Assembly (NCBI GenBank): GCA_964529715.1
Contig: CAZGXI010000049.1
Span: forward strand, 1 to 29,364
DNA length: 29,364 bases
Reading direction: 5' to 3'
From: CAZGXI01 sp964529715
Lineage (GTDB): Bacteria > Chloroflexota > Anaerolineae > Aggregatilineales > Ch27
The translations under genes and the position numbers were made by a program. Every line of letters begins with the position of its first letter. The first letter of the stretch is position 1. The notes under the pieces were generated by a model. That model was not told the origin of the DNA, made no database searches, and saw nothing but the letters and a program-made list of their open reading frames with translations. Positions 14,657 to 22,856 of the stretch are shown piece by piece.

Positions 14657-17023
14657 ATGACGACATATGCTTCCCTCGATAACCGTTACGGCCACTTCGA
14701 CCTGGCCAGCAGGGCGTTCGTGATCACCGATCCACGCACCCCTATGCCCTGGATCAACGTGCTCTCGAACGGCGATTACGGCCTGGCGATCTCGCAGGCG
14801 GGCAGCGGCTATAGCTGGCGCACCCACGCCACGCTTAACCGCATCACTCGCTGGGAGCAGGACCTGATCCGCGACGCCTGGGGCAAATACCTCTACCTCC
14901 GCGACATGGACACGGGCGAATTCTGGTCGCCGACTCTTCAGCCTTGCGGATCGGACGATGATGGGCACGAGGTCACGCACGGGTTTGGCTTCACCACCTT
15001 CCGGGCGCGGCATGGCGCGCTCCACACTGCCCTGACGTACACCGTTCCCCTGGACGCGCCGTGTGAGTTGTGGCTGCTGGACCTCACCAACGCGGACGAC
15101 AGGCCACGCCGCCTGCAAATCTTCACCTATTTTGAGTGGCTGCTCGGCGCTGCCCCCGATTCGCACCGCGAGTTCCACCGCACGTTCATCGAGACGGCTT
15201 ACGACGCAGAACACGGCGCACTCCTGGCGACCAAAGTGATGTGGGACCTGCCCGTCGAGAGCAAGACCCACTGGAACCGCGACTGGCCTTACGTGGCCTT
15301 TCACAGCGCGTCGATCACACCCGGCGGATTTGACACCGACAAGCGCGACTTCATCGGGCGGCATGGCAGCGTCGCCAACCCGCAGGCCGTGCGCGCAGGG
15401 ACATCGGCGGGACGGGTCGGGCGCTGGGGCGACCCCATCGGCAGCCTGCGCGTTGATCTCACCCTCCAGCCGGGCGAGCGTCGGTCGGTGATCTTCACTC
15501 TGGGCGCGGCGGATAGTCGTGCAGCCGCGCTCGACGCCGTGACGCGCTTCAAGACGGCGTCCCAGGCCGCCAACGCGCTCAAGGAGGTGCATCGCTATTG
15601 GGACAGCCTGCTGAACCGGCTGTCGGTCCAGACGCCGGACGCGGCGGTGAACCTGATGGGGGGCTATTGGCTGTCCTATCAGGCGATCAGCGGGCGGCTG
15701 TATGGGCGTTCGGCCTACTACCAGACGGGTGGCGCGTATGGCTTCCGGGATCAACTGCAAGACAGCCTGACATGGCTGTTGCTCGGTCTGCCCGAAAAGA
15801 CGCTCGACCAGATCAAACTGCACGCCGCCCATCAGTATCAGGATGGGATCGCGCTGCACTGGTGGCAGCCGATTGCCGAAACCGGCCAGCGGTCCGAATA
15901 CAGCGACGATTTGCTGTGGCTGCCCTTTGTGCTGTTGCGCTATCTGTGGGAGACAGGCGATTTTGCCGCCCTGGACATCGACGTGCCGTTCTACGACGGC
16001 GGATCGGCCACATTGCGCGAGCACTGTATGCGCGCGTTCGACGTGGCGCTGAACCGCTTCAGTGAGCGCGGATTGCCGCTGATCCTCAAAGCCGACTGGA
16101 ACGACGGGCTGAACGCCGTCGGTGTCGAAGGGCGTGGCGAGTCGGCCTGGATGGCGCACTTTTTGCATGGCCTGCTGGGCGATTGGGCGGCGCTCCCCTC
16201 GACCGATGCGGAGACGGCGGCGCGCTTCCGTTCCAGAGCCGAGGCGATCCGCGCGGCGGTCAATCGCCATGCGTGGGACGGCGCATGGTACTGGCGCGCC
16301 ACGACCGACTCCGGGCGTCTGCTTGGATCGCACACCAGTGGTGAGGGCAGTATCTTCCTCAACGCCAATACCTGGGCGGTGATTGGCGGCACGGCAGACG
16401 ACGAGCGCGCCCGTCAGGCGATGCGTGCCGTGCGGGAACGCCTGTACACCGACTACGGGGCGCTGCTGTTCGCGCCTGCCTATACCAGACCCGATCCGGA
16501 GATCGGCTATCTGTCGCGCTATGCGCCGGGCATCCGCGAGAACGGCGGCGTGTACTGCCATGCGGCCTGTTGGGCGGTGCTGGCCGAACGCCGAGTCAAC
16601 GGCGTGGACGCGGCCTATGATCTGTGGCGGCGCTTTTGCCCACCCGTGCGCGCCGCCCAAGACGCCGACCGCTGGGCAGGCGAGCCTTATGTGATGCCGG
16701 GCAACATCTCCGGGCCGCTGGCGGAGACTCCCGGTCAGGCGGGCTGGACGTGGTATACCGGCTCGTCTGGCTGGGCGCTACGCGCGCTGATCGAGGGCGT
16801 GTTCGGGATTGTCGCCACGTTGGAGGGGCTGCGCGTCGAAGCGGCGTTGCCCTCCGGCTGGGACGAGTGCGCGGTTCGGCGCATTTACCGGGGCGCGACC
16901 TATACCATCCGCATCCGGCGCGGCGAGCCGCGCGGCTGCACCGTCGATGGGCAGGCGTGGGACGGTGCAGTGCTGCCGCTGGCTCCCGCCGGCGCCGACG
17001 TCCGGGTGGAGGTGGTTGTGTAG
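14657..17023 (+). CDS. GH94 family phosphorylase acting on beta-linked glucosides
   Basis: A 788-residue cytoplasmic inverting phosphorylase. The N-terminal beta-sandwich (to about 280) leads into an (alpha/alpha)6 barrel. The GH94 acid motif Asp480-Trp-Asn-Asp483-Gly-Leu-Asn is intact. Expected phosphate ligands are present: Arg364 in Phe-Arg-Asp-Gln-Leu-Gln-Asp, His635 in Gly-Gly-Val-Tyr-Cys-His, and Thr701-Gly702 in Tyr-Thr-Gly-Ser-Ser-Gly-Trp. The reaction is beta-glucoside plus phosphate giving an alpha-sugar-1-phosphate and a shortened chain. The length matches cellobiose, cellobionate or chitobiose phosphorylases, not the roughly 1,100-residue 1,2-beta-oligoglucan phosphorylases. Linkage specificity is therefore open, although the GH144-type neighbours hint at beta-1,2 substrates. 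It is last in the operon, 21 bases after the membrane protein gene. Confidence 0.93.
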   Translation: MTTYASLDNRYGHFDLASRAFVITDPRTPMPWINVLSNGDYGLAISQAGSGYSWRTHATLNRITRWEQDLIRDAWGKYLYLRDMDTGEFWSPTLQPCGSDDDGHEVTHGFGFTTFRARHGALHTALTYTVPLDAPCELWLLDLTNADDRPRRLQIFTYFEWLLGAAPDSHREFHRTFIETAYDAEHGALLATKVMWDLPVESKTHWNRDWPYVAFHSASITPGGFDTDKRDFIGRHGSVANPQAVRAGTSAGRVGRWGDPIGSLRVDLTLQPGERRSVIFTLGAADSRAAALDAVTRFKTASQAANALKEVHRYWDSLLNRLSVQTPDAAVNLMGGYWLSYQAISGRLYGRSAYYQTGGAYGFRDQLQDSLTWLLLGLPEKTLDQIKLHAAHQYQDGIALHWWQPIAETGQRSEYSDDLLWLPFVLLRYLWETGDFAALDIDVPFYDGGSATLREHCMRAFDVALNRFSERGLPLILKADWNDGLNAVGVEGRGESAWMAHFLHGLLGDWAALPSTDAETAARFRSRAEAIRAAVNRHAWDGAWYWRATTDSGRLLGSHTSGEGSIFLNANTWAVIGGTADDERARQAMRAVRERLYTDYGALLFAPAYTRPDPEIGYLSRYAPGIRENGGVYCHAACWAVLAERRVNGVDAAYDLWRRFCPPVRAAQDADRWAGEPYVMPGNISGPLAETPGQAGWTWYTGSSGWALRALIEGVFGIVATLEGLRVEAALPSGWDECAVRRIYRGATYTIRIRRGEPRGCTVDGQAWDGAVLPLAPAGADVRVEVVV

Positions 17024-17056
17024 CGCCGGCAGCCCTTTCGGTGAAGCAGCCCGCCG

Positions 17057-17911
17057 TCAGTGGGTGTTGATGTGCACGCGGGAGTATTCTTTCCGGTAGC
17101 TGGCGGGCGAGATGTGCATATAGCGCCGAAAGACGCGCCGGAAATAGTCGGGATCGGCAAAGCCGCACTTCTGGGCGATCTGCTCAATCGTCAGATTGCT
17201 ATCCAGCAGGTAATCGCACGCCACGCTGACCCGTCGGCGGTTGATGGCCTCGGTCAGGCTGTGGCCGTATACCTTGTGATAGACCCGGCCCAGGTAATCG
17301 GCGTTGTAACCCAGGGCCGCCGCCACTTTGCTGGTGGAGATCGGGCGGTCGTAATTGAGGCGAATGTAGGCGTGCGCCCAAGAGGCCAGGGCGTGCGCCT
17401 CGTCGGGATTGTCGGCCCGTTCCTCGGTCGCCTGACCGACTTCGACCAGCATCAGGGTCGTCAGGAGATTGGCGCTGTAGGGGTGCAGCATCCCGGTCTC
17501 CTGATCTTCGAGGAAGACGCGGAACAGCCGCTCCAATCGTTCTGGCTGGGTGATGCGGGCGACCTGCGGCATTTTGATGACCGGGGCAAAGCCGTTGCTG
17601 GAACGCAGCTCTTCTCGGCCATTTTCGCCCTCGACCTCGAAGTGAATCCAATAGAACTTCAGGCCTTGCGGCATCGGCCTGGTGCTGCCGTGCTGTCTGC
17701 CGGGCCAGAGGTGCAACGTCTGGCCTGCCTCTAGATGGAAGACCTGCTCCCCCTCCCACATATCCAGTTCGCCCTGCTTGACGAAGATCAGCTCGTGGGA
17801 ATCCAGAATACGCACCGGATGCATGGCCCCGCCGCGCGAGACGAACAGCCCGGCGTTTTGTGCCTTTAAGGGGCAGCTTGGATTCAGATAAAGCACATTG
17901 GTCGCTTCCAT
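17057..17911 (-). CDS. AraC-family transcriptional regulator with cupin sensor
   Basis: The start is taken as ATG at 17911 (284 residues), preceded by GGCAGG; a TTG at 17938 would add nine residues. The N-terminal half is an AraC-type cupin sugar-sensing domain (His-Glu-Leu-Ile-Phe-Val-Lys-x-Gly-Glu-Leu, and Leu-x-Pro-Gly-Arg-x-His-Gly). The C-terminus has two helix-turn-helix units: Lys-Val-Ala-Ala-Ala-Leu-Gly-Tyr-Asn-Ala-Asp-Tyr-Leu and Ile-Ala-Gln-Lys-Cys-Gly-Phe-Ala-Asp-Pro-Asp-Tyr-Phe. It converges on the GH94 gene (33 bases apart) and is divergent from the GH127 operon, which it most likely controls, probably as an activator responding to an arabinose-containing sugar. Confidence 0.94.
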   Translation of the reverse strand: MEATNVLYLNPSCPLKAQNAGLFVSRGGAMHPVRILDSHELIFVKQGELDMWEGEQVFHLEAGQTLHLWPGRQHGSTRPMPQGLKFYWIHFEVEGENGREELRSSNGFAPVIKMPQVARITQPERLERLFRVFLEDQETGMLHPYSANLLTTLMLVEVGQATEERADNPDEAHALASWAHAYIRLNYDRPISTSKVAAALGYNADYLGRVYHKVYGHSLTEAINRRRVSVACDYLLDSNLTIEQIAQKCGFADPDYFRRVFRRYMHISPASYRKEYSRVHINTH

Positions 17912-18023
17912 GCCTGCCTGCCTGAACTCGCCTGCCAACCCGGACTCGTGTGCCCTGAAAAGTCGGATTCGTCCCGGTATTGTGTACTTCTGGTTCTGCT
18001 TGCCAGAGCCATTTCCCCTTTAT

Positions 18024-18051
18024 ATTGTAGCTAGAAAAAGCAACCCGGCAA
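18024..18051 (-). promoter_or_regulatory. Candidate promoter of the AraC-family gene
   Basis: On the minus strand TTGCCG (18046-18051) and TACAAT (18024-18029) are 16 bases apart. This gives a leader of about 105 bases before the chosen ATG. The match is moderate. Confidence 0.5.
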
Positions 18052-18127
18052 TTTACCCAATGATCGTCAGGGTGATTGCCTGAATCCCACATAGCAGTTC
18101 CCTGTGGATGTGGTTCGTGTAGAGCTG

Positions 18128-18180
18128 CCACATCTGGCGGTTCATTGTTGCAATGTTCATGTTTTTACCGCCATATGTGG
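18128..18180. promoter_or_regulatory. Long inverted repeat, candidate AraC-type operator
   Basis: CCACATCTGGCGGT (18128-18141) is the inverse of ACCGCCATATGTGG (18167-18180) with one mismatch in 14, across a 25-base AT-richer centre. The arms are 39 bp apart centre to centre. A shorter third half-site, GATGTGG, lies at 18107-18113. Position in the divergent gap 17912-18257, about 77-130 bases before the GH127 start, fits a regulator site. No convincing -35/-10 pair for GH127 is visible, as expected for an activator-dependent promoter. Confidence 0.6.
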
Positions 18181-18257
18181 AACGGGTCTGTTGGACTGTC
18201 ACACCACCCCCGCCGTATCAGCTTCTTGCGCGTGCGTCTTGCCTGGAGGATTTTCCC

Positions 18258-20204
18258 ATGATCGGCGAAAATCAGCGGTTGGAAGCCATCCCTGCGAGAG
18301 ATGTCACTCTGGAGAAAGGGTTTTGGGGCGAACGGCAGGCGATCAACCGTGACCGGACAATTCCGGCTATTTATCACCAGCTGAAGATCAGCGGGCGTCT
18401 GGACGCCTGGGACGTGAGTCGCAAGCGAGAACGCCCCAAACGTCGCGCCGTCATCCAGATGTTCTGGGATTCGGATTCGGGCAAGTGGCTCGAAGCCGTC
18501 GGGCATAGCCTGAGCACCCACCCGGACCCCGAACTGGAAGCCCTGGCCGACGATCTCATTCGCCGCATTCAGCAGGCCCAGCAGCCCGATGGCTACCTCA
18601 ACAGCTATTTTACGGCGGTCGAACCGGGCAATCGCTGGCGCAACCTGCGGGATCACCACGAACTTTACAACGCCGGACACCTGATCGAGGCGGCGGTGGC
18701 GTATTATCAGGCGACGGGCAAGCGTGCCCTGCTCGATGTGCTCACCCGGTTTGCCGATCACATCGACGCCCGGTTTGGCCCACGCGAAGGGCAGCGCCGC
18801 GGCTATTGTGGCCACCCGGAGGTCGAACTGGCGCTGGTGAAGCTCTACCGCGCGACGGGGGAACGGCGTTACCTGAATCTCGCCAGCTACTTCATCGACG
18901 AACGTGGCCAGCAGCCCTACTATTTCGACCTGGAAGCGCGTGAGCGCGGCGAGGACCCGGCGGATTTCTGGGCGCAGACGTACCGCTATTGCCAGGCGCA
19001 CGAGCCGATTCGACAGCAGATGACAGCGACCGGACACGCCGTGCGGGCGTGTTATCTGTACGCCGGCGTGGCCGACGTTGCGCGCGAGACCGACGATCAG
19101 GAGCTGCGGGAGGTGTCGCGCCGCCTGTGGGACGACCTGACCCAGCATCAGATGTATATCACGGGTGGGCTTGGCCCGGCGCATTCCAATGAAGGCTTTA
19201 CTTTCGCCTACGACCTGCCCAACGAGACCGCCTATGCCGAAACCTGCGCTGCCATCGCGCTGGTCCTGTGGGCGCACCGCATGTTCCACCTCGACCCGGA
19301 TGGCCGCTATCTGGACGTGATGGAGCGTGCGCTTTACAACGGCGTCCTGAGCGGTGTTTCGTATGAGGGTCAGCATTTCTTCTATGCCAACCCGTTGACT
19401 TCCTATCCGAACATCAACCCGTTCGAGCCATGGAGTGGCATCACGTCGGCGCGGTATTACCGCCGTGAGGAGTGGTTTGAGTGTCCCTGCTGCCCGCCCA
19501 ACCTGGCGCGGCTGGTGGCGGACATCGGTTCTTACTTCTACTCCGCCTCGGCAGATACCGTCTATGTTCACCTGTACAACGCCAGCCGGGTGCGCGTCGA
19601 TCTCGGCGGCAGAATGGTCTATCTCGAACAGCAGACCGGCTATCCCTGGGACGGCGAGATTCGGCTCGCCGTGCAGACCGATCAGCCCGTCCAGTTCGAC
19701 CTGGCACTGCGTATTCCGGGGTGGTGCCGGGATTTCACCCTGACCGTGAACGGCACTCCCATCGCGGCGACGCCGGCGCAGGGATATGTTCGTCTAAACC
19801 GTCAGTGGATCAACGGCGACGAGGTGGTGCTGTCCTTGGCGATGCCGGTCGAACGCATGGTGGCCCACCCGGAGGTGCGGCAGGATGCGGGTTGCGTCGC
19901 GTTGCAGCGCGGCCCGGTGGTTTATTGCCTGGAAGAGGTGGATAACGGGCCGCGCCTGGCGAATGTGGTGCTGCCGCGCGAGGGGCGCCTGACCGCTGCG
20001 GTGGATGGGCAACTGTTCGGTGGGGTGGGCGTGATCACCGGCGACGCTGTGCGTATCGAGCCGGCGGACTGGCCCGCCGACCTGTATCGACCCCAATCCG
20101 TGCTGCCGTCTGTCCGATCACCCCTGACGTTCAAAGCGATTCCGTACTTCCTCTGGGCCAACCGCGAACCGGGCGAGATGCGTGTGTGGCTGCGCGAGGA
20201 CTAG
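18258..20204 (+). CDS. GH127-type beta-L-arabinofuranosidase (DUF1680)
   Basis: The start ATG at 18258 follows GGAGGA by seven bases; the 648-residue product has no signal peptide, so it works in the cytoplasm. The catalytic domain is an (alpha/alpha)6 barrel followed by beta-sandwiches. The cysteine-glycosidase site of GH127 is complete: Glu328 and Cys330 (Glu-Thr-Cys-Ala-Ala) plus Cys411-Cys412 (Glu-Cys-Pro-Cys-Cys-Pro-Pro-Asn). These match the Zn-binding Glu/Cys/Cys/Cys set of HypBA1, in which the first cysteine of the pair is the nucleophile. It would release L-arabinofuranose from beta-linked arabino-oligosaccharides. It heads the operon feeding a binding protein and two permeases. GH146-like or other DUF1680 specificities cannot be excluded. 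Confidence 0.92.
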   Translation: MIGENQRLEAIPARDVTLEKGFWGERQAINRDRTIPAIYHQLKISGRLDAWDVSRKRERPKRRAVIQMFWDSDSGKWLEAVGHSLSTHPDPELEALADDLIRRIQQAQQPDGYLNSYFTAVEPGNRWRNLRDHHELYNAGHLIEAAVAYYQATGKRALLDVLTRFADHIDARFGPREGQRRGYCGHPEVELALVKLYRATGERRYLNLASYFIDERGQQPYYFDLEARERGEDPADFWAQTYRYCQAHEPIRQQMTATGHAVRACYLYAGVADVARETDDQELREVSRRLWDDLTQHQMYITGGLGPAHSNEGFTFAYDLPNETAYAETCAAIALVLWAHRMFHLDPDGRYLDVMERALYNGVLSGVSYEGQHFFYANPLTSYPNINPFEPWSGITSARYYRREEWFECPCCPPNLARLVADIGSYFYSASADTVYVHLYNASRVRVDLGGRMVYLEQQTGYPWDGEIRLAVQTDQPVQFDLALRIPGWCRDFTLTVNGTPIAATPAQGYVRLNRQWINGDEVVLSLAMPVERMVAHPEVRQDAGCVALQRGPVVYCLEEVDNGPRLANVVLPREGRLTAAVDGQLFGGVGVITGDAVRIEPADWPADLYRPQSVLPSVRSPLTFKAIPYFLWANREPGEMRVWLRED

Positions 20205-20306
20205 GCGCCGGGCGCGCGGGAAAGGAGAGTCGTGCCGCGACGATAGGCAGCAAGATGTCTGGTCCATCCGAATACTGAGCGACTAAGCCAACAGGAGTGT
20301 TCAACA

Positions 20307-21698
20307 ATGGCTACCAGAAAACTTACTCGTCGAGACTTCTTGAGGATATCGGGCGCTTCGGCGGCGCTGTTGGCCTCTGGGGTGGCACTGCCGGGCGTGT
20401 CACAGGCAGCCTCTTGGCGGCGACGGCAGGATGTCACGACGATCACCTTCGGCGGCTGGGGCGGCACAGCGGAGGACGAAGGCGTTCGGGCCGCGATTGA
20501 GGTCTTTCAGCAGGAGAATCCCGGTATCCAGGTAGAGTGGCAGCATACGCCGGTTGCTGCCGACTACATGCAGGTGCTGCTCACGAACTTTGCCGCCGGA
20601 ACCGCGCCGGACACAGGCTTCGTCACGTCCGATACCTACGAAACCCTGCGGCAGCAGGGGCTGCTGATGGACATCACCGACCGGATCGCGGCTGATGAAC
20701 TGCTCGGCCAGGAGAACTACTTCATCGAGCCACAAGAGTCCAACCGTTGCGCCGACGACAATGGGCGCTGGCACGGGATCGGTTCATGCTGGGTCGCGCC
20801 GCACCTGTATTACAACGCCGACCTCTTCGACGAACTGGGTATCACGCCACCGGGCTTCAAGGATGACGAAATCTGGGATTGGGATACCTTCCTGGAGATC
20901 GCCAAGCAGTTGACGGTGGACTCCAACGGACGTCACCCCGATGACGCCGGCTTCGACCCGGACGACATTCAGCGTTGGGCTATTGACTGGCCGCTGTGGT
21001 GGATTCCCATCGCGTCGGCGGTCCATTCCAACGGCGGCGCGTACATCCAGGATGGACGGATTACTCTGGACAGCGCGGAGGCGTTGGAGGCGATCCAGCG
21101 TCTGGTCGATCTCATCTATGTGCATCACGTCGCCCCGCGCAGCGCAGCGATGTCGAACCTGGGCATGACCAACACCCAGATGATCGACTCCGGACGGCTG
21201 GCGATGGCGCTGGACGGCTCCTGGGCGCTGTCGTGGATGAATCCGACAACCGTGACGAACGTCACGCTGGGTACTGGCGCAATGCCGAAGATGGTGCAGC
21301 CTGCCTCATTGATGCAAGCGCACTTCCACTCGGTGTTTGCCCATACCCAACACCCCGACGAAGCCTGGCAGTGGGTGCGCTTCTTGGCGACGCCGTTCTA
21401 TCAGTTGCAATTCCTCAAGATCGGGCTGTGGCTGCCCAGCCAGAGTGCCTTGACGACAGAAGAAGGGCTGGCGTCCTGGATCACCGAAGGGGTTCACCCG
21501 GCCAATTACGTGGACTTTGTCACCGACTATCTGCCGGCCTATGGGATCGCGCTCCGCATCCCGCCGGGCTACATCGAGGCCGACTCCAGTTACATTACAC
21601 CGGCCTTCGAGGCGCTGGCGAACGGCACTGCTGCCGAAGAGGCCATCGTGCCGGCGGTCGAAGGGGCCAACGCGATTATCGAGGCCGCGCAGATGTAA
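20307..21698 (+). CDS. ABC transporter sugar-binding protein with Tat-type signal
   Basis: A 463-residue family-1 solute-binding protein; AGGAG lies nine bases before the ATG. The N-terminus is a Tat signal: Thr-Arg-Arg-Asp-Phe-Leu-Arg, a weakly hydrophobic stretch, and an Ala-x-Ala type cleavage region near residue 34. There is no lipobox cysteine. The body has the expected family features: an opening strand with Phe-Gly-Gly-Trp-Gly-Gly, a Gly-Thr-Ala-Pro-Asp segment, and a late Ala-Leu-Asp-Gly-Ser-Trp. It sits 102 bases after the GH127 gene with no clear terminator between, so it is probably co-transcribed. The ligand is probably an arabinose-containing oligosaccharide, by context. Confidence 0.92.
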   Translation: MATRKLTRRDFLRISGASAALLASGVALPGVSQAASWRRRQDVTTITFGGWGGTAEDEGVRAAIEVFQQENPGIQVEWQHTPVAADYMQVLLTNFAAGTAPDTGFVTSDTYETLRQQGLLMDITDRIAADELLGQENYFIEPQESNRCADDNGRWHGIGSCWVAPHLYYNADLFDELGITPPGFKDDEIWDWDTFLEIAKQLTVDSNGRHPDDAGFDPDDIQRWAIDWPLWWIPIASAVHSNGGAYIQDGRITLDSAEALEAIQRLVDLIYVHHVAPRSAAMSNLGMTNTQMIDSGRLAMALDGSWALSWMNPTTVTNVTLGTGAMPKMVQPASLMQAHFHSVFAHTQHPDEAWQWVRFLATPFYQLQFLKIGLWLPSQSALTTEEGLASWITEGVHPANYVDFVTDYLPAYGIALRIPPGYIEADSSYITPAFEALANGTAAEEAIVPAVEGANAIIEAAQM

Positions 21699-21774
21699 GT
21701 TGTTGCGTTGAAGGCGGCGCGAGCAACGTCGCTGGACGCGCTGTTCGCTTGCCCGCACGCCCGTTATGAACGGT

Positions 21775-21802
21775 GTAGGGGTAGGCGGTGGCCTGCCCCT
21801 GC
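21775..21802 (+). repeat. Hairpin between binding-protein and permease genes
   Basis: GTAGGGGTAGGC (21775-21786) pairs with GCCTGCCCCTGC (21791-21802): 12 base pairs including two G-U wobbles, with loop GGTG. It looks like a dispersed intergenic palindrome. It holds the same operon position as the different hairpin at 12150-12177. The rest of the 196-base gap shows no gene. Confidence 0.65.
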
Positions 21803-21894
21803 AATTCCCCATCCCATTAGCCCGTCGGACGTGAACCCTGGAATTTTCAAGGCTGCCCGTTCCCGTCCGATAGATGCTGTAAAGCGAGAGAGAG

Positions 21895-22842
21895 ATGGCG
21901 ATTCGAGCTGAAATCCAGGCTCCCATGATGCAGTCGAAGCCGGCGCGCGGTAGTCGTCTTACGCTGGCGCAGCGGCGCAATATCACCGGCTACATCTTTA
22001 TCGCGCCGTTCATTTTGGGGTTTTTCCTGTGGTTTCTCATCCCGGCGGCGGTGGCGTTCTGGCTTACCTTCCAGTCGTGGAATCTGATCAGCCCGCCGCA
22101 GTACGTCGGCCTGGCAAACATCGAGCGCCTGTTTAGTGACCCGCTGCTGCCGCAGTCTCTCAAAGTCACCTTCGTGTACACGCTGATCTCGGTCCCGCTG
22201 GGGCTGATCTTCAGCTTCTTTTTGGCGACGCTCATCAACACCCGGATTCGGGGCATTGCCATCTTCCGCACCATCTACTACCTGCCGAGCATTGTCCCGG
22301 CGGTCGCCAACGCGGCTATCTGGGCCTGGATTTTCAACACCGAATTCGGGCTGATGAACGCCTTTATACGCGGGCTTGGCGGGGCCAAGATTCCCTGGTT
22401 GCAAGACCCCGGCTGGGCCATGCCGGCGTTCATCATCATCAGTCTGTGGGGTGTGGGCGGCCCGATGATTGTGTTTCTGGCCGGGTTGCAGGGCATCCCC
22501 GACATTTATTATGAAGCGGCAGAAATCGACGGCGCAGGACGCTGGGCCAAATTGCGACACATCACGCTCCCGATGATGTCGCCGATCTTCTTCTTCAACC
22601 TGGTAATCGGGTTCATCAATTCGTTCCAGGTGTTCACGATTGCCTTCCTGACAACCGAGGGCGGCCCGCAGAACGCCACGCTGTTCCTGGTGCTGTATAT
22701 TTACCGCATGGCTTTCCAGAATCAGCGCATGGGATATGCGGCGACGCTGTCGTGGCTGCTGTTCCTGATCCTGATGTTTCTATCGTTTCTGGTCTTCAAG
22801 TTTGTCGGCCCGCGCGTTTATTACGAGCAGCCAGGCGAGTAA
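21895..22842 (+). CDS. ABC sugar transporter permease, MalF/UgpA type
   Basis: The start ATG at 21895 follows a GAGAGAGAG ribosome-binding stretch. The 315-residue product has a cytoplasmic N-tail of about 30 residues and six membrane helices. The EAA loop (Glu207-Ala-Ala-Glu-Ile-Asp-Gly-Ala, then Ile-Thr-Leu-Pro) is intact. It pairs with the permease gene starting 14 bases after its stop and with the Tat-exported binding protein upstream. The ATPase must be supplied from elsewhere. By context it carries arabinose-containing oligosaccharides to the cytoplasmic GH127 enzyme. Confidence 0.93.
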   Translation: MAIRAEIQAPMMQSKPARGSRLTLAQRRNITGYIFIAPFILGFFLWFLIPAAVAFWLTFQSWNLISPPQYVGLANIERLFSDPLLPQSLKVTFVYTLISVPLGLIFSFFLATLINTRIRGIAIFRTIYYLPSIVPAVANAAIWAWIFNTEFGLMNAFIRGLGGAKIPWLQDPGWAMPAFIIISLWGVGGPMIVFLAGLQGIPDIYYEAAEIDGAGRWAKLRHITLPMMSPIFFFNLVIGFINSFQVFTIAFLTTEGGPQNATLFLVLYIYRMAFQNQRMGYAATLSWLLFLILMFLSFLVFKFVGPRVYYEQPGE

Positions 22843-22856
22843 GAGGGGACGAGCAC

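Noticed and set aside
14195..16660. 821-codon minus-strand frame opposite the GH94 gene
   Set aside because: GH94 has all catalytic and phosphate-binding motifs in its own frame. The antisense frame has none and no ribosome site.
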